Shown here in pieces: positions 51,707 through 62,300 of a stretch of DNA of 64,000 nucleotides. Position numbers and translations under genes: made by a program. This stretch comes from Verrucomicrobiota bacterium. Lineage in GTDB: Bacteria > Verrucomicrobiota > Verrucomicrobiia > Chthoniobacterales > Terrimicrobiaceae. The first letter of the stretch is position 1, and each line of letters begins with the position of its first letter. Location: positions 186,001 to 250,000 of the forward strand of contig JAPLTG010000015.1 in assembly GCA_026398255.1 (NCBI GenBank). The letters run 5' to 3'. The notes under the pieces are model-generated. The model saw only the letters and a list, made by a program, of their open reading frames with translations, had not been told where the DNA came from and searched no databases.

Positions 51707-52801
51707 ATGAAAGTCGAAGTCACAATCCCATCCGTCGGCGAGTCCATCACCTCAGGAGTCCTCTCCATCTGGCATAAAAAAGACGGCGAGCAAGTCGCCG
51801 CCGATGAACTCCTCTTCACGCTAGAAACCGACAAGGTTTCTCAAGAGGTCAACGCCCCTGCCGCCGGTGTCGTCAGCACCAAAGTCGCCGAAGGCACCGA
51901 GGTGAAAATCGGCCAACTCGTCGCTGAGATCGACCCCGCCGCCACCGGAGCCGCACCCGTCGCCCCGGCCACACCTGCTCCGACTCCTACAGCCGCTCCA
52001 GTCGCCGCGCCGACCCCCGCACCCGTTGTTGCAGCTCCCAAATCCTCCCCCGCCCCGACTCCGACTCCCGTCCTCGCTACGCCCGCGCCTACTTCCTCCG
52101 ACTCCCGCGCCGTCCGAAAAAAAATGACACCCCTGCGCCGCAAGATCGCCGCGCAGCTCGTCAAAGCCCAGCACACCGCCGCCATCCTCACCACTTTCAA
52201 CGAGTGCGACATGAGCGCCGTGATGAGCCTCCGCAAAGCCCTCCAAGAAGACTTCAGCAAAAAACACGGCGTCAAACTCGGCTTCATGAGCTTCTTTGTG
52301 AAAGCCGTTATCGACGCCCTCCAAGCCGTCCCCGCCATCAACTCCCGCATTGATGGCGACGACCTCATTTTGAATAATTCCTACGATGTCGGCGTCGCCG
52401 TCGGCACCGAGAAAGGCCTCGTCGTCCCCGTTGTGCGCGATTGCGAAAAGCTCTCCTTCGCCGACATCGAAACCCGCCTCGCCGCCTACGCCGCCAAAGC
52501 CCGCGAAGGCAAAATCTCCCTCGATGACCTCAGCGGCGGCGTTTTCACCATCAGCAATGGCGGTGTCTACGGTTCGCTCCTCAGCACCCCGATCCTCAAC
52601 CCGCCCCAAAGCGGCATCCTCGGCATGCACAAAATCCAAGAGCGCCCCGTCGTGGTAAACGGCCAAATCGTCGCCCGCCCCATGATGTATCTCGCGCTCA
52701 GCTACGACCACCGCGTGGTCGATGGCAAGGACGCCGTGACCTTCCTCATCCGCGTGAAAGACTGCATCGAGAACCCCGCCCGCCTGCTCCTCGGGGCATA
52801 A
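51707..52801 (+). CDS. sucB: Dihydrolipoyllysine succinyltransferase (E2) lacking a recognisable subunit-binding domain
   Basis: 364 aa. Lipoyl domain, residues 1-76, with lipoyl Lys43 in [11 protein letters not shown] Pro/Ala linker at ~77-132 leads directly into the catalytic domain ([19 protein letters not shown] at ~137, LTTFNECDM, and the catalytic HxxxD in SYDHRVVDG, His335/Asp339). The ~35-residue peripheral subunit-binding domain, normally S-P-A-V-R-x-L...G-x-G-G-R-I-x-x-x-D between linker and catalytic core, is not visible. The protein is accordingly ~40 residues shorter than E. coli SucB. It transfers the succinyl group to CoA. E3 (lpd) is not in the window. Confidence 0.94.
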   Translation: MKVEVTIPSVGESITSGVLSIWHKKDGEQVAADELLFTLETDKVSQEVNAPAAGVVSTKVAEGTEVKIGQLVAEIDPAATGAAPVAPATPAPTPTAAPVAAPTPAPVVAAPKSSPAPTPTPVLATPAPTSSDSRAVRKKMTPLRRKIAAQLVKAQHTAAILTTFNECDMSAVMSLRKALQEDFSKKHGVKLGFMSFFVKAVIDALQAVPAINSRIDGDDLILNNSYDVGVAVGTEKGLVVPVVRDCEKLSFADIETRLAAYAAKAREGKISLDDLSGGVFTISNGGVYGSLLSTPILNPPQSGILGMHKIQERPVVVNGQIVARPMMYLALSYDHRVVDGKDAVTFLIRVKDCIENPARLLLGA

Positions 52802-52823
52802 AAAAACCGGGGCAATCCCGGGT
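52801..52823 (-). terminator. Possible terminator after tRNA-Pro
   Basis: Reading the minus strand after the tRNA, CCGGG and CCCGG arms with a 5-base loop precede a run of seven or more Ts that overlaps the sucB stop codon. The stem is short. Confidence 0.45.
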
Positions 52824-52830
52824 TGGAAAA

Positions 52831-52904
52831 TCGGGCCGGAGAGATTCGAACTCTCGACCTCTTGAACCCCATTCAAGCGCTCTACCAAGCTGAGCCACGG
52901 CCCG
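52831..52904 (-). tRNA. tRNA-Pro (anticodon GGG)
   Basis: 74 nt, no encoded CCA. Acceptor arms CGGGCCG / CGGCCCG with discriminator A. The D-arm is GGCTCAGCTTGGTAGAGC. Anticodon stem CTTGA/TCAAG encloses the loop ATGGGGT, giving U33 and anticodon GGG, which reads CCC and CCU. The T-arm is GAGAGTTCGAATCTCTC. All stems pair fully. Confidence 0.93.
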
Positions 52905-52992
52905 ATTTAGAACGGACAATTTCGTTCCCCGATCCCCGAAACTCAAGAACGAATATTGCGGATTTCTTTGTTCGGACGGATGAAAAAAATGC

Positions 52993-53030
52993 AAAAAAAG
53001 GCGGCGACCTTTTCGGACGCCGCCTTTTTG
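52993..53030 (-). terminator. Rho-independent terminator downstream of the eno fragment
   Basis: Arms AAAAAGGCGGCG and CGCCGCCTTTTT form a perfect stem with an 11-base loop. T-runs occur on both strands, so it could work in either direction. It lies 17 bases after the eno stop codon. Confidence 0.85.
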
Positions 53031-53046
53031 TTGAAGGGCTGAAAGC

Positions 53047-53633
<587 letters not shown>

Positions 53634-53894
53634 CTATTTCCGACGGATTATTAATTCGTATTCTTGGTGAGATCTGATCCAGAACCAAACGGCGGTATCT
53701 CCATCAATGACTGCAAGAGCGCGATAGGAATCTGTGATCCTACAAGACCAAAAGTTTTGGACTTTTTTAAACTGTAGGGATGGGTGTGAAGGGTCATTCA
53801 ACCAAAGCCTATATTGCTTGACCGCCGTTTTTTGAATCGGAGCTGGTAAATCGGAATAAGCCTTCCAGAATTTGGACGAGGCTTTACTTTTCAT
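53634..53894 (-). CDS. RelE/ParE-superfamily toxin
   Basis: 86 aa from the ATG at 53894. Compact fold with KASSKFWKAYSDLPAPIQKT, HPSLQFKKVQNFWSCRIT, and the ending YRALAVIDGDTAVWFWIRSH. This matches the small RelE/ParE-like toxins, which cleave ribosome-bound mRNA or block gyrase. Its start overlaps the 3' end of the upstream antitoxin gene by 11 bases. Which of the two activities applies cannot be read from sequence. Confidence 0.8.
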   Translation of the reverse strand: MKSKASSKFWKAYSDLPAPIQKTAVKQYRLWLNDPSHPSLQFKKVQNFWSCRITDSYRALAVIDGDTAVWFWIRSHQEYELIIRRK

Positions 53895-54099
53895 CACCGG
53901 GAAGCTCACGCGAACCACCTGACCGGTGTTCTTGAAGCGCTTCCGCCGCCAGGTCGTTTAATCGACCAGCACAGATATCCTCTTCAATTTGACGATCCCA
54001 TGCATCGGAAAAGCGCGAGGAAATCCAATGCGTTAGTTCAAACAATTCATCGGTTGGCAGTTTTTCAATCGCTTTCTCAATTTCCATCACTGTGCTCAT
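53884..54099 (-). CDS. Antitoxin partner of the RelE/ParE-like toxin
   Basis: 71 aa from the ATG at 54099 (the frame is open to 54285 but unlike any protein). It starts MSTVMEIEKAIEKLPTDELF, followed by ELTHWISSRFSDAWDRQIEE and the tail DLAAEALQEHRSGG. The pattern 'xxLAxEALxEHRxG' is typical of small antitoxins before this toxin type. Antitoxin-first order with overlap fits a type II module that represses itself. Confidence 0.75.
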   Translation of the reverse strand: MSTVMEIEKAIEKLPTDELFELTHWISSRFSDAWDRQIEEDICAGRLNDLAAEALQEHRSGGSRELPGDEK

Positions 54100-54197
54100 A
54101 AGATTTCTATCGACTGAACCAAATCGAATGACAAGAAATTTTCCCAAACCTTTTCTTGTAGTGGCTGGCTGAGACTGCCGAGACTTCCCACTCCTCA

Positions 54198-54493
54198 GGA
54201 ACGCTGAGGTCCTCCTCGGCCTGACGCTCCAACAAATCCTACAGGGGCGTTGGCGCTCCCGACGATTCAAGACGGCTTGCAACAAGGGTGGGTAAAAATT
54301 CCAGATTCAGAGCAGAAGATTCTACAAGATATGTGAATGTGTGAGACCGCCCCCTTCCCATGCGCGGGTCCCTTTCACTGATCACTGACATTGTAGCGGC
54401 TGTCTATGACTGCCGATCTTCGCGCCTTTCATCAGGTTTTGGCTGCAAAAACAAGCCCCACTCCAGCAAAGCCAACGAGATGTTGGCGCTCCT
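54198..54493. repeat. Dispersed repeat, copy A
   Basis: Two conserved blocks, 54198-54299 and 54371-54493, match 55350-55450 and 55499-55620 almost base for base. The first block starts GGAACGCTGAGGTCCTCCTC and contains GGGGCGTTGGCGCTCCCGAC. The second starts CCCTTTCACTGATCACTGAC and ends GTTGGCGCTCCT. The 70-base segment between blocks differs between copies. No transposase is present. It occupies most of the 485-base gap between the two toxin-antitoxin pairs. Confidence 0.85.
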
Positions 54494-54584
54494 ACCGAGC
54501 TTGGCTATCGATCCTCAAATTGATAAAATATCAGCAATTAATGCTGAAACCTTTGACTTTTTTACTGCTCTTTGAGCCTTCGAC

Positions 54585-54863
54585 TCAAAGACGCCGCACT
54601 TGGTCATGGTTCATGACATCAAAGAGAACAATCTCCTCCTCAGTGACTTTGAAAATCAAGCGCCATCGCAAATCCAAACGAGCCTCATAGAAATGAGTCC
54701 CGTGAAGCTGCCGAAGTCCATACCCTGTGTGCAGATGCGGGTCGGCACGCAATTCTGGCAAATTAATCAAAATCTCTCCGATTCTTTGCTTTTGAGAACC
54801 AGAAAGACTCCGCCAAGTTTTTAAGAAACGCCGGGCCGCCCAAATTGGGATATGCTTGGGCAT
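54585..54863 (-). CDS. RelE/ParE-superfamily toxin (second pair)
   Basis: 92 aa. ARRFLKTWRSLSGSQKQRIG, a helix pair, is followed by strands YGLRQLHGTHFYEARLDLRW and RLIFKVTEEEIVLFDVMNHD ending in QVRRL, the RelE-like beta sheet and C-terminus. The ATG overlaps the antitoxin stop by one base (TGATG). Probable mRNA interferase. Confidence 0.75.
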   Translation of the reverse strand: MPKHIPIWAARRFLKTWRSLSGSQKQRIGEILINLPELRADPHLHTGYGLRQLHGTHFYEARLDLRWRLIFKVTEEEIVLFDVMNHDQVRRL

Positions 54864-55135
54864 CAGTCGCGTTTGAGAGCATCCACCGCTTCCGATCCAG
54901 TTTTACCAAGAAAAAGCAAAGCTCCTTCTCTCCGATCCCTTTCGATTTCTGAATCGAATTCCTCCAACCCCTTCATCGAGATTTCCGGATTAAAATGCAA
55001 ATCGGCTTCCGTGACTTTCAGTAATGTCACGGCTGGGCGTGAACCGCGAAGGATCATCACCTCTTCGCCCTGCTCCACGGCCTCAATGAGCGAACTCAAA
55101 TGTGTTTTAGCTTGTGAAATATTGACCAGTTTCAT
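54863..55135 (-). CDS. Phd/YefM-family antitoxin
   Basis: 90 aa. The N-terminal DNA-binding region MKLVNISQAKTHLSSLIEAV, with EQGEEVMILRGSRPAVTLLK, is the Phd/YefM fold. The C-terminal half (FDSEIERDRREGALLFLGKT) would bind and neutralise the downstream toxin. It is first in a two-gene operon with a promoter immediately upstream. Confidence 0.85.
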   Translation of the reverse strand: MKLVNISQAKTHLSSLIEAVEQGEEVMILRGSRPAVTLLKVTEADLHFNPEISMKGLEEFDSEIERDRREGALLFLGKTGSEAVDALKRD

Positions 55136-55140
55136 AGACC

Positions 55141-55169
55141 AAATATGAGGTTGGGTTTTACTCTGTCAA
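55141..55169 (-). promoter_or_regulatory. Candidate promoter of the phd-like operon, possibly leaderless
   Basis: On the minus strand, a perfect TTGACA (55169-55164), 17 bases, then ATATTT (55146-55141). The ATG begins at 55135, so transcription starting 6-8 bases after the -10 would yield a leaderless or nearly leaderless mRNA. Confidence 0.45.
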
Positions 55170-55349
55170 GTTTCGATTCCCGTGATTTTATTCAGCCACC
55201 CGCAAGCTCGCTACAGCACCCATGTCGCTTTTGAAACTACTTAAATGTCAATAATGAATTCCTGAACCCTCTGACCAGAAAAACATCCAAAACCGAGCTT
55301 AGGTTAGCGCCATTCATGCCTTGACCCATCTGAGTTTATCCGATGCGTG

Positions 55350-55620
55350 GGAACGCTGAGGTCCTCCTCGGCCTGACGCTCCAACAAATCCTACAGGGGC
55401 GTTGGCGCTCCCGACAATTCAAGACGGCTGCAGCAAGGGTGGGTAAAAATCAAGATTCAGCCACAGATAGGCTTGCGAAATATGTCAAAGCACGGGGCCC
55501 TTTCACTGATCACTGACATTGTAGCGGCTGTCTATGACTGCCGATCTTCGAGCCTTTCATCAGGTTGGCTGCAAAAATAACTCCCGCTCCAGCAAAGCCA
55601 ACGAGGACGTTGGCGCTCCT
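55350..55620. repeat. Dispersed repeat, copy B
   Basis: Second copy of the repeat at 54198-54493, same orientation, 1152 bases further on. Blocks 55350-55450 and 55499-55620 are highly similar to copy A; the middle is 24 bases shorter. The following bases (AATTAATGCCCGACCCCTTTG) resemble those after copy A (AATTAATGCTGAAACCTTTG), so the unit may extend to about 55680. The rest of the 565-base gene-free stretch 55136-55700 holds nothing else recognised. Confidence 0.85.
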
Positions 55621-55700
55621 GCCGCCCTTGGTTAACCCTCCTCGGATTGACTAAATGTCAAGAATTAATGCCCGACCCCTTTGAACACCTTTGAATTTCA

Positions 55701-56294
55701 CTATGAATAAAAACGGGCGAACATTGAGGCCTCTACATCAGCAGCAAACCAAAACTTATCTTGTCGAAATGGATTATGAATTTTTTGTTTGTTAAGGCTG
55801 CTTGCAATTATAATACAATCTTTTGAGAATTTTTCGTATCCTTCAGGATTGAAGGAATATGGCAAATAGTTGGTCAGGATAGCGTCGTAAACGGGGCATT
55901 GCGAGGGCATGAGGAACCTTAAGTGTTTGGATGCGAATGATGGCGTGCCGAGCCCTTTGAGCTTGTTAAGACTGGCAAGAGCAGAAGATGGACTGGGCGT
56001 AGAACAGTTCAATAAACTGTAAGCATTTAGGAATGCTGCTGAAATTTTATCTGGTGTATTTCTTTTGATTACGCGACCAGCGACGCCTGCAAAATTACCC
56101 CACCGACATACATGACGAATATACTTCTCAAGCTCCGGAAATTGAAAGTTTCTTTTTACCAAAGAGATTGCCTCATTTTCCAACTCGTGAACACCTGGAA
56201 ACTCATTCAGGTGTTTCTTCATCAACTCTGGAAATTCCTTAAATTCAAATTTCGGACCGAGAATTATGGCTTTTTCGTTTGAATGCAGAAACAT
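55701..56294 (-). CDS. Hypothetical protein, possible helix-hairpin-helix fold
   Basis: 197 aa from the ATG at 56294, 20 bases after the giant gene ends; ATG 56378 would overlap it by 64 bases. Mostly helical. The segment LNKLKGLGTPSFASKHLRFL followed by MPSQCPVYDAIL resembles the helix-hairpin-helix and following loop of HhH-GPD/OGG-fold DNA glycosylases. The usual catalytic lysine and aspartate are not clear. AT-richer than the core genes. I do not recognise the family; function unknown. Confidence 0.55.
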   Translation of the reverse strand: MFLHSNEKAIILGPKFEFKEFPELMKKHLNEFPGVHELENEAISLVKRNFQFPELEKYIRHVCRWGNFAGVAGRVIKRNTPDKISAAFLNAYSLLNCSTPSPSSALASLNKLKGLGTPSFASKHLRFLMPSQCPVYDAILTNYLPYSFNPEGYEKFSKDCIIIASSLNKQKIHNPFRQDKFWFAADVEASMFARFYS

Positions 56295-56314
56295 ATTTAT
56301 ATACCTCAAAAATA

Positions 56315-59300
56315 TTACTTTGGCAATATACCGATGTTTGAAGGCCCGCCAGACCCGCCGGAGCTTGATTCTCCCCAAGTTACAACAGATCCATCTTTTA
56401 ATAGAGCAGCAAAGGCTCTTTCAGTTGAGTAAATTTTAACTACATCCGAACTATTCAAGCTTGGCCCTTGGCCCCCATATTCAGCTCGACCCCAAGTGAC
56501 AATCGGGCCACTTTGCTTCACAGCTACAAAAGCCGAGTAATTTGAATAAATCGTCTTAACATTGGATGTTAGATTTGATGAAATACTGCTATATGTGTCG
56601 TAATAGCCGTGATAAACTGATGAATTGCCGCCAGCTCGGTCTTCCCCCCAAGTAACTACTGAGCCATCATTTTTTAAAGCTGCAAATGCATTGCTTGTAG
56701 AAAACATTTCTTTCACATTTGAAGAAAGCATCGAAGCCACACTTACGAAGCTATTTGATGGACTAAGATATATTGTGGAATTCCCGCCGTAAAACGCAGA
56801 CCCCCAAGTAATTATAGAACCGTTTTTCTTTAGGGCTGCAAACGCAGTTCCCGTGGAATAGATAGCCGTGACATTTGAGGACAAACTTGATGCAACGCTA
56901 GTTGAGTCGCCGCCAAAGTCCAGATAACCCCAGGACACAACAGAACCATCTTTCTTCAGCGCGGCAAATGCATGATTATTAGAATAGATTTTTGTGACAT
57001 TACCGCTCAATTGATTTGATACGCTAGTAGAATTTCCTCCATATTCAGAGTCCCCCCAAGTGACTACTGAACCATCTTTTCTTAGCGCTGCAAAGGCACT
57101 ACCATTTGAAACAATCGTTGTCACATTTCCACTCAACTGGCTTGAAACTGCGGAGGAATTGCCGCCAGCACGAATAACTCCCCAGGTAACAACAGCGCCA
57201 TCTTGCTTTAAAGCTGCAAATGTGCCTCCACCTGAATAGATGCTGGTAACATTTGATGACAAAGCGAGTGCTACACTCCCGCTCTCAACCCATCCATCAA
57301 TATACGAAGTCAGGCTCGAATTTCCACCGGCTGCTAATTCGCCCCAAGTAGCAACTGAACCATCTTTTTTTAGGGCCGCAAATGCGCCATAATTAGAGTT
57401 AATACTCAAAACATTTGCAGATAATTTAGATGCAACGCTAGTTGAGTTACCACCATATTCTGAGTTACCCCAAGTAACCACCGAACCATCTTTCTTTAAG
57501 GCTGCAAATGCAGTTCCCGTGGAATAGATAGCCGTGACATTTGAGGATAAACTTGCTGCTACACTAATTGAGTTGCCTCCATGCCTCGGATCACCCCATG
57601 ATACGACTGAACCATCACTTTTAATTGCTGCAAAAGCATATGGATTGGAAAAAATGGTTCCAAGATTCGAAGCGGCACCGACCACTACGACCACTTCCAC
57701 CTCATCCCAATAGCCGCCGGATTCGACTCGGATGACGAAGGTGTAGGTGCCGGCGGTTGTCGGGGTGCCGCTGAGGGTGCCATTGGCGCTGAAGGACATG
57801 CCGGGGGGAAGGAGACCTTCGCTGATGGACCAGACTTTGTCTCCCGTGCTGCCGACTGCGCCGAAGGTGAAGCCTGCGTAGGCTTGGTTGAGCGTAGCTT
57901 CGGGCAAGGTGCCGCTGATGGAGATTTTCGGCCCGATGTTGCGAGCGAGGCGGAAGCCAAAATCTTCACGGTGGGCATCCGCATCGGTGGAACTACCCCC
58001 GCGGAAATGGGTTTCCATATAACCAGATGCATCGTAAATCCAAGAACCGCCACGGGTTCTACGGTCCAATCCGGTTGGCAATTGAACCTCGTCCCAGCAG
58101 AACTCCAGAGCATTTCCGCTCATGTCGTAAATGCCAAGTTCATTAGGTGACTTCAGTCCCACGGCCCAAGTTCCGCGTCCATCTTTTTGGTCAACAAGTG
58201 CCCCGTTGGCGTTTAAAAAATACCATCCCACTTCATCCAAGGAGTTGCTGCCGCTGTAGAGGTAACCTAGGCTGGAAACTCCTCCGAGGGCCGCCCATTC
58301 CCATTCGGACTCCGTGGGCAAACGAAACCCATTGGCAACTTGGTTCTCCTGCACTGCACTGGATCCGTTTGCGCCGAAGTTTCCTGTTCGATAAATGGTT
58401 CCGTTCACCGTGTAGACAGGCGTCAGCCCATCCATCTGACTCTTGGCGTTGGACCATTTCACCACATCATACCAACTCACATTACGCGCGGGGTGGTTGC
58501 CTGCACTCCCCTGCCCTACGCCGGCGAGGTCGGTGTAGCCGTTGGCGACGGCCCAAGTGCGGACGGTTTGCCATTCGTCCCAAGTCACTTCTGTGCGGCC
58601 GATTTGGAAGGCTTGGACTTTCTGCCCGGCGAGTTCGGAGCTTTCTGGCAAAGTGCCGCCTTGGACGGTGACCATGTCGCCTGTGGCGTTGCGGACATAC
58701 CGGATACCCATGCTTGGAAAATCGAGGTAAATTCCGTTTCTGAAAAACACCGTGCAGTGGTCGGGCGTGCCTGCTCCGCCGCGGCGGGCTCTACCGCCAG
58801 TTACGGCATCCCAGCACCATTCCCATTGGTTGCCACTCATGTCATAAAGACCGAGTTCGTTGGGCAGTTTTCCACCAATAGGTTTCATGATGTTTGGCGA
58901 GTTGCTCCAATACCATGCCACCTCTTCGATGTTATTGCTTCCGGCGTAGGTGTAGCCCTTGCTTTGGACACCACCGCGAGCCGCCCATTCCCACTCCGCT
59001 TCGGTTGGCAGACGATATCCATTGGCATTCGGATTCCATTCAGGAATTTGCTGGCCTTTTTTGAAAATAGTTCCGTTAAAAGTATATGCAGGCTGCAGAC
59101 CTTCCATTTGACTCTTGGCATTGCACCACTTGGCGGCATCGTTCCAAGTCCAGACATAAGCAGGGTAGTTGCTGCCAGTGAAAACCTGACCGTGATTTGA
59201 ATCACTTGTGGCAAATTCACGCGAAAATCGGAATTCATAACCATTCTGCACCGCCCATTTGACCACCTCGCGGTATTCAGCCCAAGTGGTTTCGAAGCGG

Positions 59301-62300
59301 GCGATGTGGAAGGCAGAGACGGTTTGGTTGGCGAGCGCGGATCCAGAGGGCAATGTGCCGCCTTGGACGAGGACCATGTTCGGTTCTCCGGATTCCTCAG
59401 AGTAGAGCTGCGAGACTTCAGCAGCGCTTAGAGCGCGGTTGTAGATGCGGACTTCGTCGATATTGCCTTTGAATCTGCCGTAGGGGCCTCCTCCAATGCC
59501 TGTATCTTCTTGAGGTGAAAATGCTCGGAGTATTTTTTCCCTTCCAGAACTGAGACCCGTTCGAACATGTTTCCCATTTAAGTAAAGAAGAGGCGCAGCG
59601 TTGTTACTGGATGTAATCGCTACTTGAACCCAATCTGAATTCAATGGTGCTGGATAGCTTAAGACAACAGGCATATATTGAAAGGCATGCTCCAACACGC
59701 TTATGCCATTGGTTCCAGCAGCTAACAAGAAACCACCATGATTCCCCCCTCCGCCCACCACATACTTGTGTATGTATGAAGTGCCTGATGTGGCTTCAGT
59801 GCCAAGAATTTCTTCCTCGGTAGCTTTTATCCATGTAACAAGCGTCACATTATCCTCTGCGGTTGTTAGTTCAGAATCTACTGAAGCTATAGATCCAGTA
59901 GCCCCATCAAAGAAATAGGATTTGTTAGAATCTCCAAATCTGTCGGGGCTAAGAACTACATTACCAACAATTTTCCCATTTTTCCCATAACCGCTCTCAT
60001 CCACCGCATTCCCATCAAACGGGTAATGCGCCACCAAGCCCACACTCAGCGGTTCGAACGATTTTCCATCAAACGGATTCGTCCCATCATACATTTCGCG
60101 GTAGTCGTTCACGCCATCACCGTCGGAGTCAAAGTTGTCCGAGCGGCGGCCGGCTTGGTAGCCCATGTCGGCGCGGGTGTCGTCGGGGTCTTTGTTGGCG
60201 GGGTTGGCGGTGTTGATGGCAGGTGAGCCGCTTTGGAGGCTGTAGTCGCCGGAGTCGGGGTTGTTCAGCTTCGGATCGGTGCCGAGGTTGCCGGTGCCTG
60301 CGGTGAAGGTCTCGATGCCGCCGGAGGTGACGCCATTTTGGGAGAGCGTGTAGGTGACGGTGGCCACGGTGCCTCGGTTGTAGGGATAGGCGAAGGCGCC
60401 GATCTGGTCGCCGCCGTTGGCCCAGAGGATGCTGTTCATGAGGTCCATCTTGCCGCCGTTGGCGAGGGAGACGCCGCCTTGGTAGCCGAAGAAGTTCCGG
60501 CTGTCGTTTTTGTAGACAGTGACACGATCGAGGATGATCTTCGAGCCCTCGGTGAGCGTGGCGCCGCCGCTGGCCCAGGCGTAGTTCTCGGCGAGGACGC
60601 AGTTTTCCACGGTGAGGATGTCGGTGGGTTTGCCGATGGAGTAGATGGCTCCACCGAAGGTGGCGGAGTCGCGGCCTGGGGTGCCAACGCCGTTGCCTCG
60701 GATAATGCAATTTTTTACCGTGGCGGTGGTGCGGCAGTGGATGCCGCCACCGTAGTAGTCGAAACCGTAGGAGGAGGGCTGCGGACGGCCTGTGCCACCG
60801 GTGATGGTGAAGCCGTCGATGAGGGTGCCCTCGCCTGCGATTTCAATGACGGTTTTGCCTTTCACGCCGCGCAGGGTGGTCTGGGCTTCGCCGGATTGGG
60901 AGATGAGCTTTACGCTCTTGCCGACGATCGAGACGGTGCCGTTGTAGCTACCGGGCTGGACCATGATGGTGCCGCCGGTGCGCGAGGTATCCACCGCTTT
61001 TTGCACGGTGACGAAGGGTTTGGCGAGTGTGCCGTCGCCTGTGGTGTCGCTGCCGGAGGTGGCGACCCAGAGGATGGCGAGTTCGGGTTTGATGACCTCG
61101 AGGATGACCTCGATCTCTCCCCAACGACCGCCGGAGCTGGCGCGGACGATGAACGAGTAGGTGCCTGCTGTGGCTGGTGTGCCGGAGATTTTTCCAGTGG
61201 CGGGGTCGATTCCCAACCAAGCGGGTTTGTTGCCGGTGATGGACCATGTGTAGCTGCCGCTACCTCCATTGGCGGTGAGGCCGAAGTCAAGGCCGCTGCC
61301 TTCTGTGCCGGTGGGGATGTCGCCATCGACGGCGATTTGGATTTTGCGCACGAGGGCGAGGCCGTGTTTCGCACCGGCGGCGATGCCGAGGACATTGCCT
61401 GGAGCGGGCGGCGGCGTGATGTTATCGGGGTTGAAGCCCCAGTTCACGATGGAGTTGTCGGCCTTGAAGGCGAGGGTGCGGTCGCCTTCGGCGGAGATTT
61501 GCACGACATTGGTTAGCCCGGCGGGCACGGTGGCTTGGGCGGTCCAGTTGGCTCCCCAGGCGACGACGGTGCCGTTGGCTTTGAGGGCGACGGAGTGGTA
61601 GTCGCCAGCGGCAATCTGGGTGACGCCGGTGAGACCTGCAGGCACGGTGGCTTGGCCCATGTCGTTGCGGCCCCATGCGACGACGGTGCCGTCGCCTTTG
61701 AGGGCGAGCGCGTGGCCGCGGCCGGCGGCGAGTGCGGTGACATCCGAGAGGCCAGCGGGGATGGTGGCTTGGCCTTGGTCATTGGCTCCCCAGGCGACGA
61801 TGCGTCCATCGCCGGTGAGGGCGTAGGAGGTATTGAAGCCTGCGGCGATGAACTTCGCGCGGCGGAGTGTGGCGGGGATGGTGGTCTGGTTGCTGGTATT
61901 CCAGCCCCAGCCGGTGACTTTGCCTTCGCTATCGAGTGCGAGGTAGTGGTTGTTGCCTGCGGCGACTTGGACGATGTCCTTGAGGTCGGCTGGCACATTG
62001 CGCTGGCCGGCCCAGTTTGTGCCCCAGACGGAGACGGTTCCGTCAGCGCGAAGTGCGGCGGAGCTGGAATCGCCCGCAGCGATCTGGACGACGCGATTGA
62101 GTGCGGTCGGAATGGTGGTCTCACCATTCGGGTTCGCTCCCCATGCGATGACATCGCCTTCCTGGGTCGGACGCTCGGGCGGGAGTTCGTCGATCTCATG
62201 GATCTGGATGACTTGGTTGGCGGCGACATTTTCCAACACGCTCTTCAACCCGCTCGGCCAGTAAACGGTTACCTTGGCGGCCTGCGCCTTGTCGGCAAGG

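Noticed and set aside
54360-54690. Two short plus-strand open frames in the repeat region.
   Set aside because: They cover repeat copy A and the antisense of the second toxin gene, and their products have no protein-like features.
56340-57660. Regular repeats that might suggest a CRISPR array.
   Set aside because: Repeats are long, imperfect, in frame and translated as RCC1-like units; there are no uniform short repeats with unique spacers and no cas genes.
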